Of a DNA stretch of 49,011 nt, positions 28,315 to 37,630 are shown in pieces; the stretch's first letter is position 1, and the number at the start of each line of letters is the position of its first letter. The DNA comes from an uncultured Verrucomicrobia subdivision 3 bacterium. GTDB taxonomy: Bacteria > Verrucomicrobiota > Verrucomicrobiia > Limisphaerales > DASXHY01. A model generated the notes under the pieces. That model ran no database searches. It saw only the letters and a list, made by a program, of their open reading frames with translations, and was not told the DNA's origin. The stretch spans positions 1 to 49,011 of the forward strand of contig CALBZA010000032.1 in the NCBI GenBank assembly GCA_937890005.1, given 5' to 3'. The position numbers were made by a program, and so were the translations under genes.

Positions 28315-29586
28315 TCATGCCGAAGGAACGACCACTCTCACTCCGCGCAGCCATTGCACCGCCAGAATTCCCGTCAGCAAGGCAAGCCCTCCGCAAATGA
28401 AATACGGAAGCGAATGACTCCGTTCGTACACGAGCGCGGCGAAGAACGGGCCCAAAATTCGCGCCAGACTGCCGGCGCTCTGTGCAACACCCAGAGTCGA
28501 TCCCTGCTCGTTTGCAGGGGTGAGGTTTGAGAGAAGTCCGAACAGCGGCGGGCGGGTCAGGTTGGAACCGATCACGAGCAACGCCAGCGCGAGGAGCATC
28601 AGCAGCCATGGTGTTCCTTCCGGTTTGAAAAGAAGGCTCCAGGAAAGTGCTCCGTCGCCCCTGATGATTGGCAGTAGCAGGAAGCTCGCGCCGGTGAGAA
28701 ACAGACTCAGCACAATCAGCCTGGCTTCGCCCATGAGCTTCACGAGCCGTCCGATGGCGCCGCCTTGAACAAACACGCCGATCACAGCGCAATAAACGAA
28801 CAACATCACAACCGTGGTGGCCGACTTGGTTTGATCCTCGGTCAGGCCGAGATGGAAATTGTCGTTGATCAACCATCCAAGTGTGAACTCGAAACAGCTG
28901 AAACAGAACGTCGCCATGAAGAAGATCATTACCAGTGCGGCAACCTTCGGCTGGGACATCGTGTGCCGCCATTGATCCCATCGCGGGCGCGCCTTGGCTT
29001 CTTCCGAATTGGGTTTGCGGCTTTCCCCGAGAATGAACCAGGCGAGTCCGAAATTCAGCGCGCACAATCCCGCCGCCAGCCAGCCGGGCCCGGTGTCGCC
29101 AAGATGACGAAGCCCAATCCAGGTGAGAATCGGACCGAAAAGGAAACCCAGTCCGAAGGCCATGCCGATCAATCCCATTTTTTTGGAACGTTCCTCCGCC
29201 GGCGTAATATCGGCGATGTAGGCGTGCGCCACCGTGATGTTGCCGCCGCAGATTCCTGCGAAGGCGCGCGATATCAGCAAACCCCAGATCGCAACCGATG
29301 GATCCTTGATGCCCGACGCGAGTGCAAATCCAACATACGAAATCGTGGCTCCGGCGGTGCTGATCAAAAGAATGGGCCGACGACCGTGTTGATCTGAAAG
29401 CCTGCCCCAGATCGGCGAAAAAATGAACTGCATCGCGGAGAACGACGCGCCAATGACGCCCAGCATCAATGCTCCCGCGCCGTAGTATTTGCTGTAGATC
29501 GGTACCAACGGAACAACCATTCCAAAACCGATCAGGTCGATGAAGACCGTCAGAAAAATGATGAATACAGACGGACGCCTTTTCAT
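28315..29586 (-). CDS. Major facilitator superfamily exporter (TetA/DHA1-like)
   Basis: 423-residue inner-membrane transporter with 12 predicted hydrophobic segments. The MFS loop 2-3 signature is seen as GRLSDQHGRRPILL, and the first helix reads FLTVFIDLIGFGMVVPLVP, both typical of TetA-type drug:H+ antiporters. Substrate is unknown; tetracycline resistance cannot be claimed on this basis. It converges with the M42 peptidase gene, with only 7 bp between the two stop codons, and has no partner on its own strand. Confidence 0.9.
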   Translation of the reverse strand: MKRRPSVFIIFLTVFIDLIGFGMVVPLVPIYSKYYGAGALMLGVIGASFSAMQFIFSPIWGRLSDQHGRRPILLISTAGATISYVGFALASGIKDPSVAIWGLLISRAFAGICGGNITVAHAYIADITPAEERSKKMGLIGMAFGLGFLFGPILTWIGLRHLGDTGPGWLAAGLCALNFGLAWFILGESRKPNSEEAKARPRWDQWRHTMSQPKVAALVMIFFMATFCFSCFEFTLGWLINDNFHLGLTEDQTKSATTVVMLFVYCAVIGVFVQGGAIGRLVKLMGEARLIVLSLFLTGASFLLLPIIRGDGALSWSLLFKPEGTPWLLMLLALALLVIGSNLTRPPLFGLLSNLTPANEQGSTLGVAQSAGSLARILGPFFAALVYERSHSLPYFICGGLALLTGILAVQWLRGVRVVVPSA

Positions 29587-29776
29587 TTAGAAACAAAAGG
29601 CGTCAGGGCGCTTGCGGGCCGCGATTCAGGTGACATGGGCAAGAGTCTATGGGGGGAGTGGACCGAGTCAATGATGCACCACCCGCAGAAATTCAGTGAC
29701 GGTGTTGCGACAGATTAAGGCGATCGCAAACCCAACGTCTCCCGGCATTAAGCTGCAGCGGTGCATTGTTCCAGTT

Positions 29777-31339
29777 TCAACCTCCGCCATTCAGCATCAG
29801 GTCGATCTTTTTTCGAACCTGTTCGTCCATGCGAATCAGCGGCGGCCATGGACGTCGGAAACCTTCGCCAGCCAGCTTTTTAGTGGCGTCGAACCCGAGC
29901 TTGCTGCCGATGGCCATTTCGCTCGTGGCATGATCCAGCACATCCGCGGGGCCTTTGGTGAAAATGGTGTCGCGTTGCGGATCGGTGTTCGCGCACAGCC
30001 GGAACAGCACCTCGCTCGTGTTGTGAACATCCACGTCATCATCCACGACGACAATGTATTTGGTGAACATCATCTGTCCCATGCCCCAGAGTCCGTGCAT
30101 GATCTTGTAAGCCTGCATCGGATAGGTTTTTCGGATGCTGACGAAAACCATGTTGTGAAACACGCCTTCGGCAGGAAGCGCGATGTCCACAATTTCCGGA
30201 AAGTTCATTTTGAAGATCGGCAGGAACAGTTTCACCGAGGCGCCGCCCATGTAGAAATCTTCCATCGGCGGAATGCCGACAATGGTGGCCGGGTAAACCG
30301 CATTCTTTCGATGCGTGATCGCAGTGACATGAAATACCGGATACGGCTCAGGCAAGGTATAGAAACCCGTGTGATCGCCAAACGGACCTTCGTCACGCAG
30401 CGGTTCCTTCGGGTCGATGTAGCCCTCGATGACGAAATCCGCGTTGGCCGGAACTTCAAGATCGTTCGTTTCGCATTTCACCAGCTCCACCGATTTTCGG
30501 CGCAGGTAACCGGCGAGAAGAAATTCATCCAGTCCGTCCGGCAATGGCGCCGTGGCGCAAAACGGGAACATGGGATCACCGCCCAAAAAAATGCTGACCG
30601 GCATGCGTTGACCGGTTTCGTAATAACGACGTCCGTGCCGTGCCGCGACTTTCTGAAGCTGCCAGTGCATTCCAGTCGTGCGCTCGTCGTAAATCTGAAT
30701 TCGATACATCCCAACGTTGCGTTCGCCAGTGTCAGGATCTTTAGTAACCACGCAGGGCAGGGTGATGAAACGTCCGCCGTCCAGCGGCCAGCACTTCAGA
30801 ACGGGCAGATTCAGCAGCGTCGGTGGATTGGGCGAAGTGGAAGGCAATTCCATCGGACCGGCAGGAAGCGGAGTTGAGGTGCGTGACGGAATTTCCTCAC
30901 CACCTTTTCCCCGTTTCTCCCCATCATCAAAGCGATGCACGACTTCCTTGCATGGTCCGTCTTTGACAACCTTGGGTTTCGCATGGCGCAGGTCGAGAGC
31001 TGTCGAGAGAAGCTTGATCGTTTCGCGAATGGACGTTGGCGGCTTGGCCTTCATGAGGGAGCCGAGTTCAGCGGCGACGGCTTCCACGCTTTCAGCACCC
31101 ATGCTCATGGCCATTCGTTTGTACGAGCCGAGGGTGTTGATTGCGACAGGAAAGGAGCTGGGAGTCCCGTTGACGGTGGGGTTTTCGATGAGCAGCGCTT
31201 TGCCGCCACCGGGGGATTTCATCTCGCGATCGGCGAGTTCGGTGATTTCCAGTTCGGTGGCGATCGGTTGTGAGATGCGTTTCAGCTCTCCTGCGCGGTC
31301 GAGATACGCGACCCAATCGCCGAAAGATTCGAATGCCAT
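29777..31339 (-). CDS. ubiD: UbiD-family decarboxylase
   Basis: 520-residue prenyl-FMN-dependent decarboxylase. Family blocks include ALLIENPTVNGTPSSFPVAINTLG near the N-terminus, RYYETGQRMPVSIFLGGDP in the middle, and the catalytic E-R-E region in GYIDPKEPLRDEGPFGDHTGFY. In species that make menaquinone by the futalosine route, a UbiD homologue (MqnL) decarboxylates the prenylated naphthoate. ubiX and ubiA homologues lie 3.3 kb away in this window, which supports that role (inference). A ubiquinone role is unlikely in this phylum. It is transcribed away from the pseudopilin gene, and the 250 bp between them hold both promoters. Confidence 0.92.
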   Translation of the reverse strand: MAFESFGDWVAYLDRAGELKRISQPIATELEITELADREMKSPGGGKALLIENPTVNGTPSSFPVAINTLGSYKRMAMSMGAESVEAVAAELGSLMKAKPPTSIRETIKLLSTALDLRHAKPKVVKDGPCKEVVHRFDDGEKRGKGGEEIPSRTSTPLPAGPMELPSTSPNPPTLLNLPVLKCWPLDGGRFITLPCVVTKDPDTGERNVGMYRIQIYDERTTGMHWQLQKVAARHGRRYYETGQRMPVSIFLGGDPMFPFCATAPLPDGLDEFLLAGYLRRKSVELVKCETNDLEVPANADFVIEGYIDPKEPLRDEGPFGDHTGFYTLPEPYPVFHVTAITHRKNAVYPATIVGIPPMEDFYMGGASVKLFLPIFKMNFPEIVDIALPAEGVFHNMVFVSIRKTYPMQAYKIMHGLWGMGQMMFTKYIVVVDDDVDVHNTSEVLFRLCANTDPQRDTIFTKGPADVLDHATSEMAIGSKLGFDATKKLAGEGFRRPWPPLIRMDEQVRKKIDLMLNGGG

Positions 31340-31520
31340 GCCGCGAAGCTAACAGAAGCGTTTCGCGAGGCAAAATCTTCGACAATGAAACGATGCGTGA
31401 ATATCACGCGCGATGCGTGAAGGTGGCGCAAAAACCGGGTGCTGAAGTGTGAGAATTGCGCGGAAACATTGGGAAAAGCGGTTGTGGCACCGGCGTTGCT
31501 CAAGAATACTCAGATACGGG

Positions 31521-31548
31521 TTGACAGTAAGAACGGATTCCCTAGAGT
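31521..31548 (+). promoter_or_regulatory. Predicted promoter of the pseudopilin gene
   Basis: TTGACA and TAGAGT with a 16-bp spacer, ending 42 bp before the start codon. The -35 box is a perfect sigma-70 consensus. Confidence 0.65.
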
Positions 31549-31590
31549 TCGCGAACTGTTTGCCGAAACAACGACAACCAAACTTACGAT

Positions 31591-32421
31591 ATGAAACGAT
31601 TCAGCAACAAAATCCGAGCATTCACTCTCATCGAACTGCTCGTTGTTATCGCGATCATCGCGATCCTCGCTGCGATGCTCCTTCCGGCACTCGCGAAAGC
31701 CAAACAAAAAGCCCAGCGCATCAGCTGCGTGAACAGCATGAAGCAGGTTGGTATTGCTGTTCGCGTTTGGGCCGGTGACAACAGCGATCGCTATCCCTCT
31801 TACGTCAGTGTTGCCCAGGGTGGGGCAGCTCAATGGGTTTCAAAATCGGGCACCGCGGCCAGCGTGTATCAACCCTATCGTTATTTCTGGGTGATGTCGA
31901 ATGAGTTGAGCTCGCCGAAGATCCTCTGGTGCCCGACCGATGCCACTACGGCTCATTATAACAATCAATTCTCCACTGACCCGGCGACAAACTTCAATGT
32001 CGGAATCGCCGGTGGTAACGTCGTGACCCCACCACCCGGAGTTCAAAATCCCGCGGGTCTGGTTGATGGTGGTGGCAACACTCGCATCAGCTATATTGTT
32101 GTCGGTGACGCCAATGAAACCGATCCTCAGGCGATTCTTGCTACGGATCGTAATATTGGAAACACCGGAACTGCCGCGAACAATAACAATGCCTCGAGCC
32201 AGATGATGTTTTCCCCCGCCGGAAATGTTACGGCGATGGAACAGCCGAACATCCCGGCTCAAATGAACTGGGCATGGACGGCGAACGATCTGCATCAGAA
32301 GGCCGGTAACATTCTCCTTTCTGACGGCAGCGTTCAGCAGGCTTCTGTTTCAGCTCTGCGTCAAGCCATGCTCGCGGGAACGAATATCGTTGCCCGCCCG
32401 GTGTGGAACTTCATGAGGTAA
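31591..32421 (+). CDS. Type IV pilin-like / type II secretion pseudopilin (GspG-like)
   Basis: 276-residue prepilin-type protein. A short basic leader (MKRFSNKIRA) precedes the cleaved, methylated N-terminal helix FTLIELLVVIAIIAILAAML, with Glu at position +5 of the mature protein. The residue before the cleavage site is Ala rather than Gly, a common variant in Verrucomicrobia. The globular part holds the H-X9-DG motif variant LLSDGSVQ near the end. Planctomycetes and Verrucomicrobia carry many such free-standing pseudopilins. Its place in a secretion or surface system is unknown, as no other secretion genes are nearby. Its own promoter and terminator make it a single-gene unit. Confidence 0.88.
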   Translation: MKRFSNKIRAFTLIELLVVIAIIAILAAMLLPALAKAKQKAQRISCVNSMKQVGIAVRVWAGDNSDRYPSYVSVAQGGAAQWVSKSGTAASVYQPYRYFWVMSNELSSPKILWCPTDATTAHYNNQFSTDPATNFNVGIAGGNVVTPPPGVQNPAGLVDGGGNTRISYIVVGDANETDPQAILATDRNIGNTGTAANNNNASSQMMFSPAGNVTAMEQPNIPAQMNWAWTANDLHQKAGNILLSDGSVQQASVSALRQAMLAGTNIVARPVWNFMR

Positions 32422-32439
32422 TCAATCTTCTGACAAAGC

Positions 32440-32473
32440 AAAGGCACCTGGAAACGGGTGCCTTTATTTTTTT
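32440..32473 (+). terminator. Intrinsic terminator after the pseudopilin gene
   Basis: A 9-bp stem (AAAGGCACC with GGTGCCTTT) and a tract of seven T residues. The stop codon of the convergent epimerase gene lies within the last bases of the structure, so it may serve both strands. Confidence 0.88.
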
Positions 32474-33447
32474 GCCCGTGTGGATCCGGCGGTGAGAAGG
32501 ATGATTTCATCCAACGATGTCCGGGGAATGAATCTTATCAACGCCTGAAGTTTCTGCACCGAGGGTTTGCGACGGAGCATGTCCTCAAAACCTGGGCCAT
32601 AGGCTGAATCGTAAGGAATGGTGTTGATCGTCGAACGGGAGTTCAGAACGCGAACGACCGTTTCCGCCAGCTGCAGTATGGTCACCTCTTCAGTGCTGCC
32701 GATGTTGACAATCTCGCCGTCCGCCGCGGGCGTCTGCTGGAGCCGGACCATCGCCTCGACCGCATCACCCACATAACAGAAGCAGCGCGTTTGGGCGCCG
32801 TTTCCATAAACCTGGAGAGGCAGTCCCGCGCTTGCGGCTTCGATAAATCGCGGCAACACCATCCCGTACCGTCCCGTCTGCCTGGGGCCGACAGTGTTGA
32901 ACAGACGCGCGATGGTTACCGGCAGCTGCCGTTCCCGGGCGTGTGCAATGGCCAGGAATTCATCCATCAGCTTCGAGCACGCATAACTCCAGCGGGCACA
33001 CGTGGGGGGGCCGATGAGCAGATCATCGGTTTCCGTGAATTCTGTTTTCAGACTTCGCCCGTAAACCTCGGACGTCGAGGCAAGGAGCACTTGCGTTGGG
33101 TGAACAGCGAGCGCTTTGAAAAGCGCTTCGGTTTCCCGGAGGTTCGTTTCCAACGTGGCGACAGCCGAATTGACCACCAGCTCGACTCCGACAGTCGCAG
33201 CCAGGTGGTAAATGGCCTTGGCTCCCGCGACAAGTTGGAGAAGGTCGGGACATTCGGAAACTTTTCCGCGAATGATCCTGAGCGCCGGGTTATCTGCCAC
33301 TGCGCGAAGATTCTCAATGGTGCCGGTCGAGAAGTCATCGATTACGACTACCGAATTGCCATCTTTCAGCAGCCTTTCGACGAGATGCGAACCGATGAAG
33401 CCGGCTCCACCTGTGACCAGAATGTAATCGGATGAGCGGTCCTTCAT
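32464..33447 (-). CDS. NAD-dependent nucleotide-sugar epimerase/dehydratase
   Basis: 327-residue extended short-chain dehydrogenase. The NAD-binding TGGAGFIGSHL lies at 13-23, an Asp that holds the adenine ribose in VVVIDDFSTGT follows, and the catalytic YxxxK is in WSYACSKLMDEF. The catalytic Thr/Ser is in LLASTSEVYG. The family covers UDP-glucose 4-epimerase, UDP-glucuronate decarboxylase and dTDP-glucose dehydratase. GTGTIENL and RLFNTVGPRQTGRYGMVLPRF resemble the UDP-xylose synthase/GalE branch, but the substrate is not settled. Its ATG overlaps the amidase stop (ATGA), so they form a two-gene operon. Confidence 0.88.
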   Translation of the reverse strand: MKDRSSDYILVTGGAGFIGSHLVERLLKDGNSVVVIDDFSTGTIENLRAVADNPALRIIRGKVSECPDLLQLVAGAKAIYHLAATVGVELVVNSAVATLETNLRETEALFKALAVHPTQVLLASTSEVYGRSLKTEFTETDDLLIGPPTCARWSYACSKLMDEFLAIAHARERQLPVTIARLFNTVGPRQTGRYGMVLPRFIEAASAGLPLQVYGNGAQTRCFCYVGDAVEAMVRLQQTPAADGEIVNIGSTEEVTILQLAETVVRVLNSRSTINTIPYDSAYGPGFEDMLRRKPSVQKLQALIRFIPRTSLDEIILLTAGSTRAKK

Positions 33448-34583
33448 TGCGTTGAAATGTCGGTTCGTGGCGGAGTTTGCGGAGGAAGAGCCGGTTGTTT
33501 GGCAGTGTCGAGCGAGACGAGAGCCGCGGCTATTGCCTCAGCCAGTTTTTGACGGTATTGCGGGCTGGCGATGGCTTCTGCCTCTTTTGGATTCGAAAGA
33601 TATCCAGCCTCAACAAGAATGGCCGGCCTGTTCTGCCCGCGAAGCACCGCCATAAACCGCGCTCTTCGGACGCCGCGATCCGCCGGACCCGCAATCTTCA
33701 AAATTGAACGATGAACCGTCATGGCAAATTTCAAGTTGTCTTCGTCGAACGTGTTGTTGGGAAAAGTGAGGCCTGCGTTGTCCTCATATCCCCGCGTCAG
33801 TGTGGACGGCATTCCCTGCGGTGTGAGGCAGAAGGTTTCGAGGCCGTTCTGCTCCCGGCTGGGAGCGGCTGAATTGAAATGGAGACTGATGAACAGATCG
33901 GCGCCGATTTCGTTGGCAAAGGCGACTCGCGCCGAGAGTGCCACATCTACGTCGTTCGTTCGGGTCTGGAATACGCGCCATCCACTCCTTTCCAGCAGCG
34001 TTTGAAGGCGGAGAGCCCAATCCAGGGCGTAGGTTTTTTCCGCGCCCAATCCGAGCACACTCGTCGTGCCGGGACTTGATCCGCCGTGTCCCGCGTCGAT
34101 GACGATGGTTTTTGAGCCGATCGGCAGCGGGAATGGGGACGAGAGCGGTTCAATGTTTTTGCGAAGGTCCATTTCATTGATCCACAGCAGGCCGTTCGTC
34201 ATTTTCAAAGGGAAACCGAGCCGCAACTCGGCGCCTTCCCATCGCGCCGCCCGGCCGTCAGTGGAAAGTTCGAAAAGACCATTCGAAGTCTGAAGCGCAT
34301 AAAGGGCGGGTTGTTGTGTGCTCTGCGCCAACGAATACCCTTTCCCCTGGGACCAATCATTCAGGGAAATCCACGTGTCACTCAATTGGGAATTGGTGAT
34401 GGTGCTTGTGGCCGGACTGGGTTCCTTCGGTCGCGCGATTTCCGGCGCTTCCTCTACTACGGCCATCTCCGGCGGCTGAACGGCCGGGACCTGGAAGGCT
34501 CCATCAGGAGATTTTCCGGGATCGGTCGCGCATCCCGCAAAAATGAGAAGAGCGGTCGCACAAGCATGTCGGAGTTTCAACAC
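33444..34583 (-). CDS. N-acetylmuramoyl-L-alanine amidase (AmiC-like lipoprotein)
   Basis: 379-residue cell-wall hydrolase that cuts the bond between MurNAc and the peptide stem. The GTG at 34583 gives a lipoprotein signal (KLRHACATALLIFAGC) with a good lipobox. A degenerate N-terminal beta domain (about 60-150) precedes the Amidase_3 catalytic domain. The zinc and catalytic residues are in VIDAGHGGSSPGT (His), the Glu of ALDWALRL or nearby, ISLHFNSAAPS (His) and ILVEAGYLSNPKEA (Glu). All appear intact. The frame is open 70 codons further upstream without support. It is divergent from ubiX and overlaps the epimerase gene by 4 bp, which may link glycan making and cell-wall processing. Confidence 0.9.
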   Translation of the reverse strand: MLKLRHACATALLIFAGCATDPGKSPDGAFQVPAVQPPEMAVVEEAPEIARPKEPSPATSTITNSQLSDTWISLNDWSQGKGYSLAQSTQQPALYALQTSNGLFELSTDGRAARWEGAELRLGFPLKMTNGLLWINEMDLRKNIEPLSSPFPLPIGSKTIVIDAGHGGSSPGTTSVLGLGAEKTYALDWALRLQTLLERSGWRVFQTRTNDVDVALSARVAFANEIGADLFISLHFNSAAPSREQNGLETFCLTPQGMPSTLTRGYEDNAGLTFPNNTFDEDNLKFAMTVHRSILKIAGPADRGVRRARFMAVLRGQNRPAILVEAGYLSNPKEAEAIASPQYRQKLAEAIAAALVSLDTAKQPALPPQTPPRTDISTQ

Positions 34584-34662
34584 CCTGCCATTTGACAGAG
34601 CGCGAGCAGTGGACTCAAGACTTTCCAATTTCCACGCGAAACCGGGGAGCTTGTTCCGAATC

Positions 34663-35244
34663 GTGAGCTTGCCCATACTTCGCGGGTTGAAAATTCTTGT
34701 CGCCATCACGGGTGCCAGCGGTGCGCTGTATGCACAGCGGTTGATCGACAACCTCGATCCGAAACAGCACGAACTGCACGTCGTGCTCAGCAACTACGCG
34801 CAGCAGGTGATCGCGGAGGAGCTTCCCGGCGGACTGAAACTGCCCGATGGCGTGAAACCGCATGGGCTCAAAAGCATGAACGCGCCGTTCGCCAGCGGTT
34901 CCAATCCGCCGGATGCCATGGTCGTGATTCCATGCACGATGGGAACAATGGGACGCATTGCCCACGGCTACAGTGAAGATGTCCTGTTGCGTGCGGCGGA
35001 TGTGGCTCTCAAGGAAAAGAGGAAGTTGATCCTTGTTCCGCGCGAAACGCCGCTCAGTCTCGTTCACATAAGGAACATGGAGCTGCTGCTGCTGGCCGGA
35101 GCGACGATTCTTCCAGCGAACCCCAGCTTCTACGCAGGTCCGCAGTCTGTCGTTGAAGTCGTGGACACCGTCGTGAGCCGTGTGCTGGATCATCTCGGAA
35201 TTGAAAACAACCTGGCGCCGCGCTGGGCAGAGGAAAGGGAATAG
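34663..35244 (+). CDS. ubiX: UbiX-family flavin prenyltransferase
   Basis: 193-residue flavoprotein that attaches a dimethylallyl group to FMN to make the prenyl-FMN cofactor of UbiD. VAITGASGALYAQ, the nucleotide loop of the family, is at the N-terminus. VVIPCTMGTMGRIAHG and LILVPRETPLSLVHIRNMELL follow as expected. The start is uncertain: GTG 34663 or TTG 34687, with a G-rich stretch before the former. It ends 9 bp before ubiA, and ubiD lies in the same window. In futalosine-pathway species the matching enzyme is called MqnM (inference). Confidence 0.9.
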   Translation: MSLPILRGLKILVAITGASGALYAQRLIDNLDPKQHELHVVLSNYAQQVIAEELPGGLKLPDGVKPHGLKSMNAPFASGSNPPDAMVVIPCTMGTMGRIAHGYSEDVLLRAADVALKEKRKLILVPRETPLSLVHIRNMELLLLAGATILPANPSFYAGPQSVVEVVDTVVSRVLDHLGIENNLAPRWAEERE

Positions 35245-35253
35245 AATTTGTTA

Positions 35254-36150
35254 ATGTTTTCCCGGATTGCAAAATGGCTCTCGTTCGTCCGTTTTTCTCA
35301 TACGATCTTCGCGCTGCCATTTGCGCTCGCGGCAATGTGTGTGGCGGCGCGTGAAAATCGCGGCTGGCCCGGATGGAGGGTCTTCACGTTGATTCTCGCG
35401 GCGATGGTCTGCGCGCGCACATGCGCAATGGCATTCAATCGAATTGTCGATCGCAGATTCGACGCCTTGAATCCTCGCACCGCAAAGCGTCATCTGCCTG
35501 CAGGCGAAATCTCTCTTGCCAGCGCAATTGCCCTTTGTGTCCTGTCTGCGGTGGGGCTTGTTGCGGCCAGTTTCTTTCTCAATCCGATCTGCTTTTATCT
35601 GTCGCCAGTGGCGTTGATCGCGGTCTGCTTCTACTCACTGACAAAGCGGTTCACGAACTACACACACGTTTTCCTGGGAATCGCACTCGCGCTCGCTCCA
35701 GTCGGTGCATGGCTGGCGGTGAAGGGAACCGACCTGACGAAGCTTGAAGTCCTGCAAATGACGATTCTTTCCGCGGCGGTCGTGCTGTGGCTGGTCGGCT
35801 TTGATATCATCTACGCGCTTCAGGATTACGAGTTCGACAAATCACATGGGCTGCATTCGCTCGTTGTCGCGTGGGGACCGAAGAACGCGCTTCAAGCTGC
35901 GTTTCTGGCGCACATGGTGATGTGCGGCCTGCTTTTCGCGTTTGGAATGCTCTGCAGGTTTCGCGTCGCTTATCTGATCGGCTGGATGATCATCGTCATC
36001 TGCCTTGTGCTGGAGCACTGGATCGCGCGGCGACGAAGCCTGAACTGGATCAACGTGGCGTTCTTCCGATTGAATGCAGTGGTCAGCGCCGTGTTCTTCC
36101 TGATCGTCACCGCCGAGGTTGTTTTCCGCGGCGGCTTTCGTTTGAAGTGA
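35254..36150 (+). CDS. ubiA: UbiA-family polyprenyltransferase (MqnP-like)
   Basis: 298-residue integral membrane prenyltransferase with eight or nine hydrophobic segments. The two Asp-rich sites that bind the isoprenyl diphosphate-Mg complex are visible: NRIVDRRFDALNPRT (N62, D66, D70), and YALQDYEFDKSHG about 120 residues later. The adjacent ubiX gene and nearby ubiD gene support an enzyme that prenylates a ring acid in quinone synthesis, MqnP-like in the futalosine route (inference). The ATG at 35254 follows an AGGAAAGGGA purine run. Confidence 0.92.
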   Translation: MFSRIAKWLSFVRFSHTIFALPFALAAMCVAARENRGWPGWRVFTLILAAMVCARTCAMAFNRIVDRRFDALNPRTAKRHLPAGEISLASAIALCVLSAVGLVAASFFLNPICFYLSPVALIAVCFYSLTKRFTNYTHVFLGIALALAPVGAWLAVKGTDLTKLEVLQMTILSAAVVLWLVGFDIIYALQDYEFDKSHGLHSLVVAWGPKNALQAAFLAHMVMCGLLFAFGMLCRFRVAYLIGWMIIVICLVLEHWIARRRSLNWINVAFFRLNAVVSAVFFLIVTAEVVFRGGFRLK

Positions 36151-36207
36151 TTATAAGGGGCTCGGGAGGAATCTGAATCCTGGCTCTGTGAAGCGTTGCG
36201 CTATTGA

Positions 36208-37440
36208 TCAGTGCTTCACTTCCACCGCGGCACTGACAGGCTGGCCGATTTCGGCGAGCAGCTGGAGAAACCATTCCGCCTGAATGTTGAACGGTTTGCC
36301 GCCCTTGATGCGTTCGAATTCGATCGCGCGGAGTTTGCCGCCACGTTCCTCGTCCTCGCCCACCACGCCGCCTTTTCGCGCAAACGCGCATTGCACAGCC
36401 TTGACCGCGCAACGCTTGATCAGTTTGCGATCCGCGGCATTGGCAGCGGCTGCACGGCTGTAGTAACCGCTCTTCTGCACCAGCGTTTTTTCGGCGCCGA
36501 GCATTTCGGCAAACTGCTTTGCAAACCAACCGCCGACATTCACCTTGTCGAGACGCACATGTCCGAACGCGTCGCGCGGAACCTCTTCACCGCGCGCTTC
36601 CATTTCCGCGACGATCGATGACACGCACGCGCCTTCGGATACGAACAGGTTCACGCAATCGTGCTGATCCATGATTCGGCGCAGACGTGCTGCTTCCGCG
36701 GGGATGTCCAGGGCCATTTCGGGAATGAAAATGCCGTGCACTTCGCGGCGTTCGTAGCTCAGGCCGAGTTCAGGCACAAAGTTCATCCGGGCGACGAGCT
36801 TCCGGTATTCGACCGCCGTCGCCGCCGTCAGCCAGCCGCAGTTGCGGCCCATCACTTCGTGGATGATGAGCATGCGGGGATTGGCGTTGTGCTCGGCGAC
36901 CACGTTGGCGAAATAGCGCGCGCCTTCCTCGGCCGCGGTCCATGCGCCCAGGCTTTGCTGGATCGGAATCACGTCGTTGTCGATCGTCTTTGGCAGGCCG
37001 ACAACGGTGAGGTCGTAATTGTTCGTCTTGAGAAACTTTGCGAGGTCGGCTGCGGCAGTGTTGGTGTCATCGCCGCCAATGGTGTGCAGCACATCCACGC
37101 CGTCACGGACCAGTTGATCGGCGGCAACTTTCTGCGGATCCTCGCCTTCCTTCACGAGACCGCGCTTAACGCAGTCTTTCACGTTGGTGAGCTTGACTCG
37201 GCTGTTGCCGATCGGGCTGCCGCCATGTTCGACAAACGCCTTCCAGTTCGCGCGGACCTGCGGAGTCACCGTCAGGCTTTTCCCCTGCAACAGGCCCATG
37301 TAGCCGTTGACGTAGCAGATGATTTCCACGTCAGGCGCTTTGCGGGTGTAGGCATCGATCAAATAACCGATGGCAGCGCTCAGGCACGGCGCGAGTCCGC
37401 CGGCGGTCAAAATTCCAACTTTCTTCACGGTCTTGCTCAT
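36208..37440 (-). CDS. Pyrophosphate-type 6-phosphofructokinase
   Basis: 410-residue glycolytic enzyme. The phosphoryl-donor site reads IGGDDTNTAA (121-130): the second Asp in place of Gly is the mark of PPi-dependent rather than ATP-dependent enzymes. The catalytic PKTIDND (150-156) and the fructose-6-phosphate site MGRNCGWLT are intact. The reaction is reversible and can serve both glycolysis and gluconeogenesis. It stands alone, with a hairpin beyond its start region. The PPi call rests on the donor-site residue and overall size. ATP use by a divergent homologue cannot be fully ruled out. Confidence 0.9.
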   Translation of the reverse strand: MSKTVKKVGILTAGGLAPCLSAAIGYLIDAYTRKAPDVEIICYVNGYMGLLQGKSLTVTPQVRANWKAFVEHGGSPIGNSRVKLTNVKDCVKRGLVKEGEDPQKVAADQLVRDGVDVLHTIGGDDTNTAAADLAKFLKTNNYDLTVVGLPKTIDNDVIPIQQSLGAWTAAEEGARYFANVVAEHNANPRMLIIHEVMGRNCGWLTAATAVEYRKLVARMNFVPELGLSYERREVHGIFIPEMALDIPAEAARLRRIMDQHDCVNLFVSEGACVSSIVAEMEARGEEVPRDAFGHVRLDKVNVGGWFAKQFAEMLGAEKTLVQKSGYYSRAAAANAADRKLIKRCAVKAVQCAFARKGGVVGEDEERGGKLRAIEFERIKGGKPFNIQAEWFLQLLAEIGQPVSAAVEVKH

Positions 37441-37561
37441 AGAAATCCAGGCATCTGGATGGCTGAAGAAAGTGCACCTCCGGCATTCGCCGCGCTTGTC
37501 GTGCGTTGCGAATCTTCACACGAATTTTGAGCGCCCTTGGGGTATCAGGACGCGGCAGCAC

Positions 37562-37587
37562 TGCAGCCGATTTGCTGATCGGCTGCA
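37562..37587. repeat. Inverted repeat between the GH43-like and PFK genes
   Basis: TGCAGCCGAT pairs with ATCGGCTGCA over a 6-base loop. No T-tract follows, so it is either a Rho-independent terminator lacking a tail or a repeat. It lies 44 bp after the end of the GH43-like gene in its own sense. Confidence 0.5.
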
Positions 37588-37630
37588 TCAAGTGCTGAAG
37601 CTTCGGCTCGGATTGCGAGCTGTCGGAAGT

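Noticed and set aside
28295..29596. 433-codon alternative frame over the MFS transporter
   Set aside because: The frame used for the MFS call has 12 membrane segments and family motifs; the other is its shadow.
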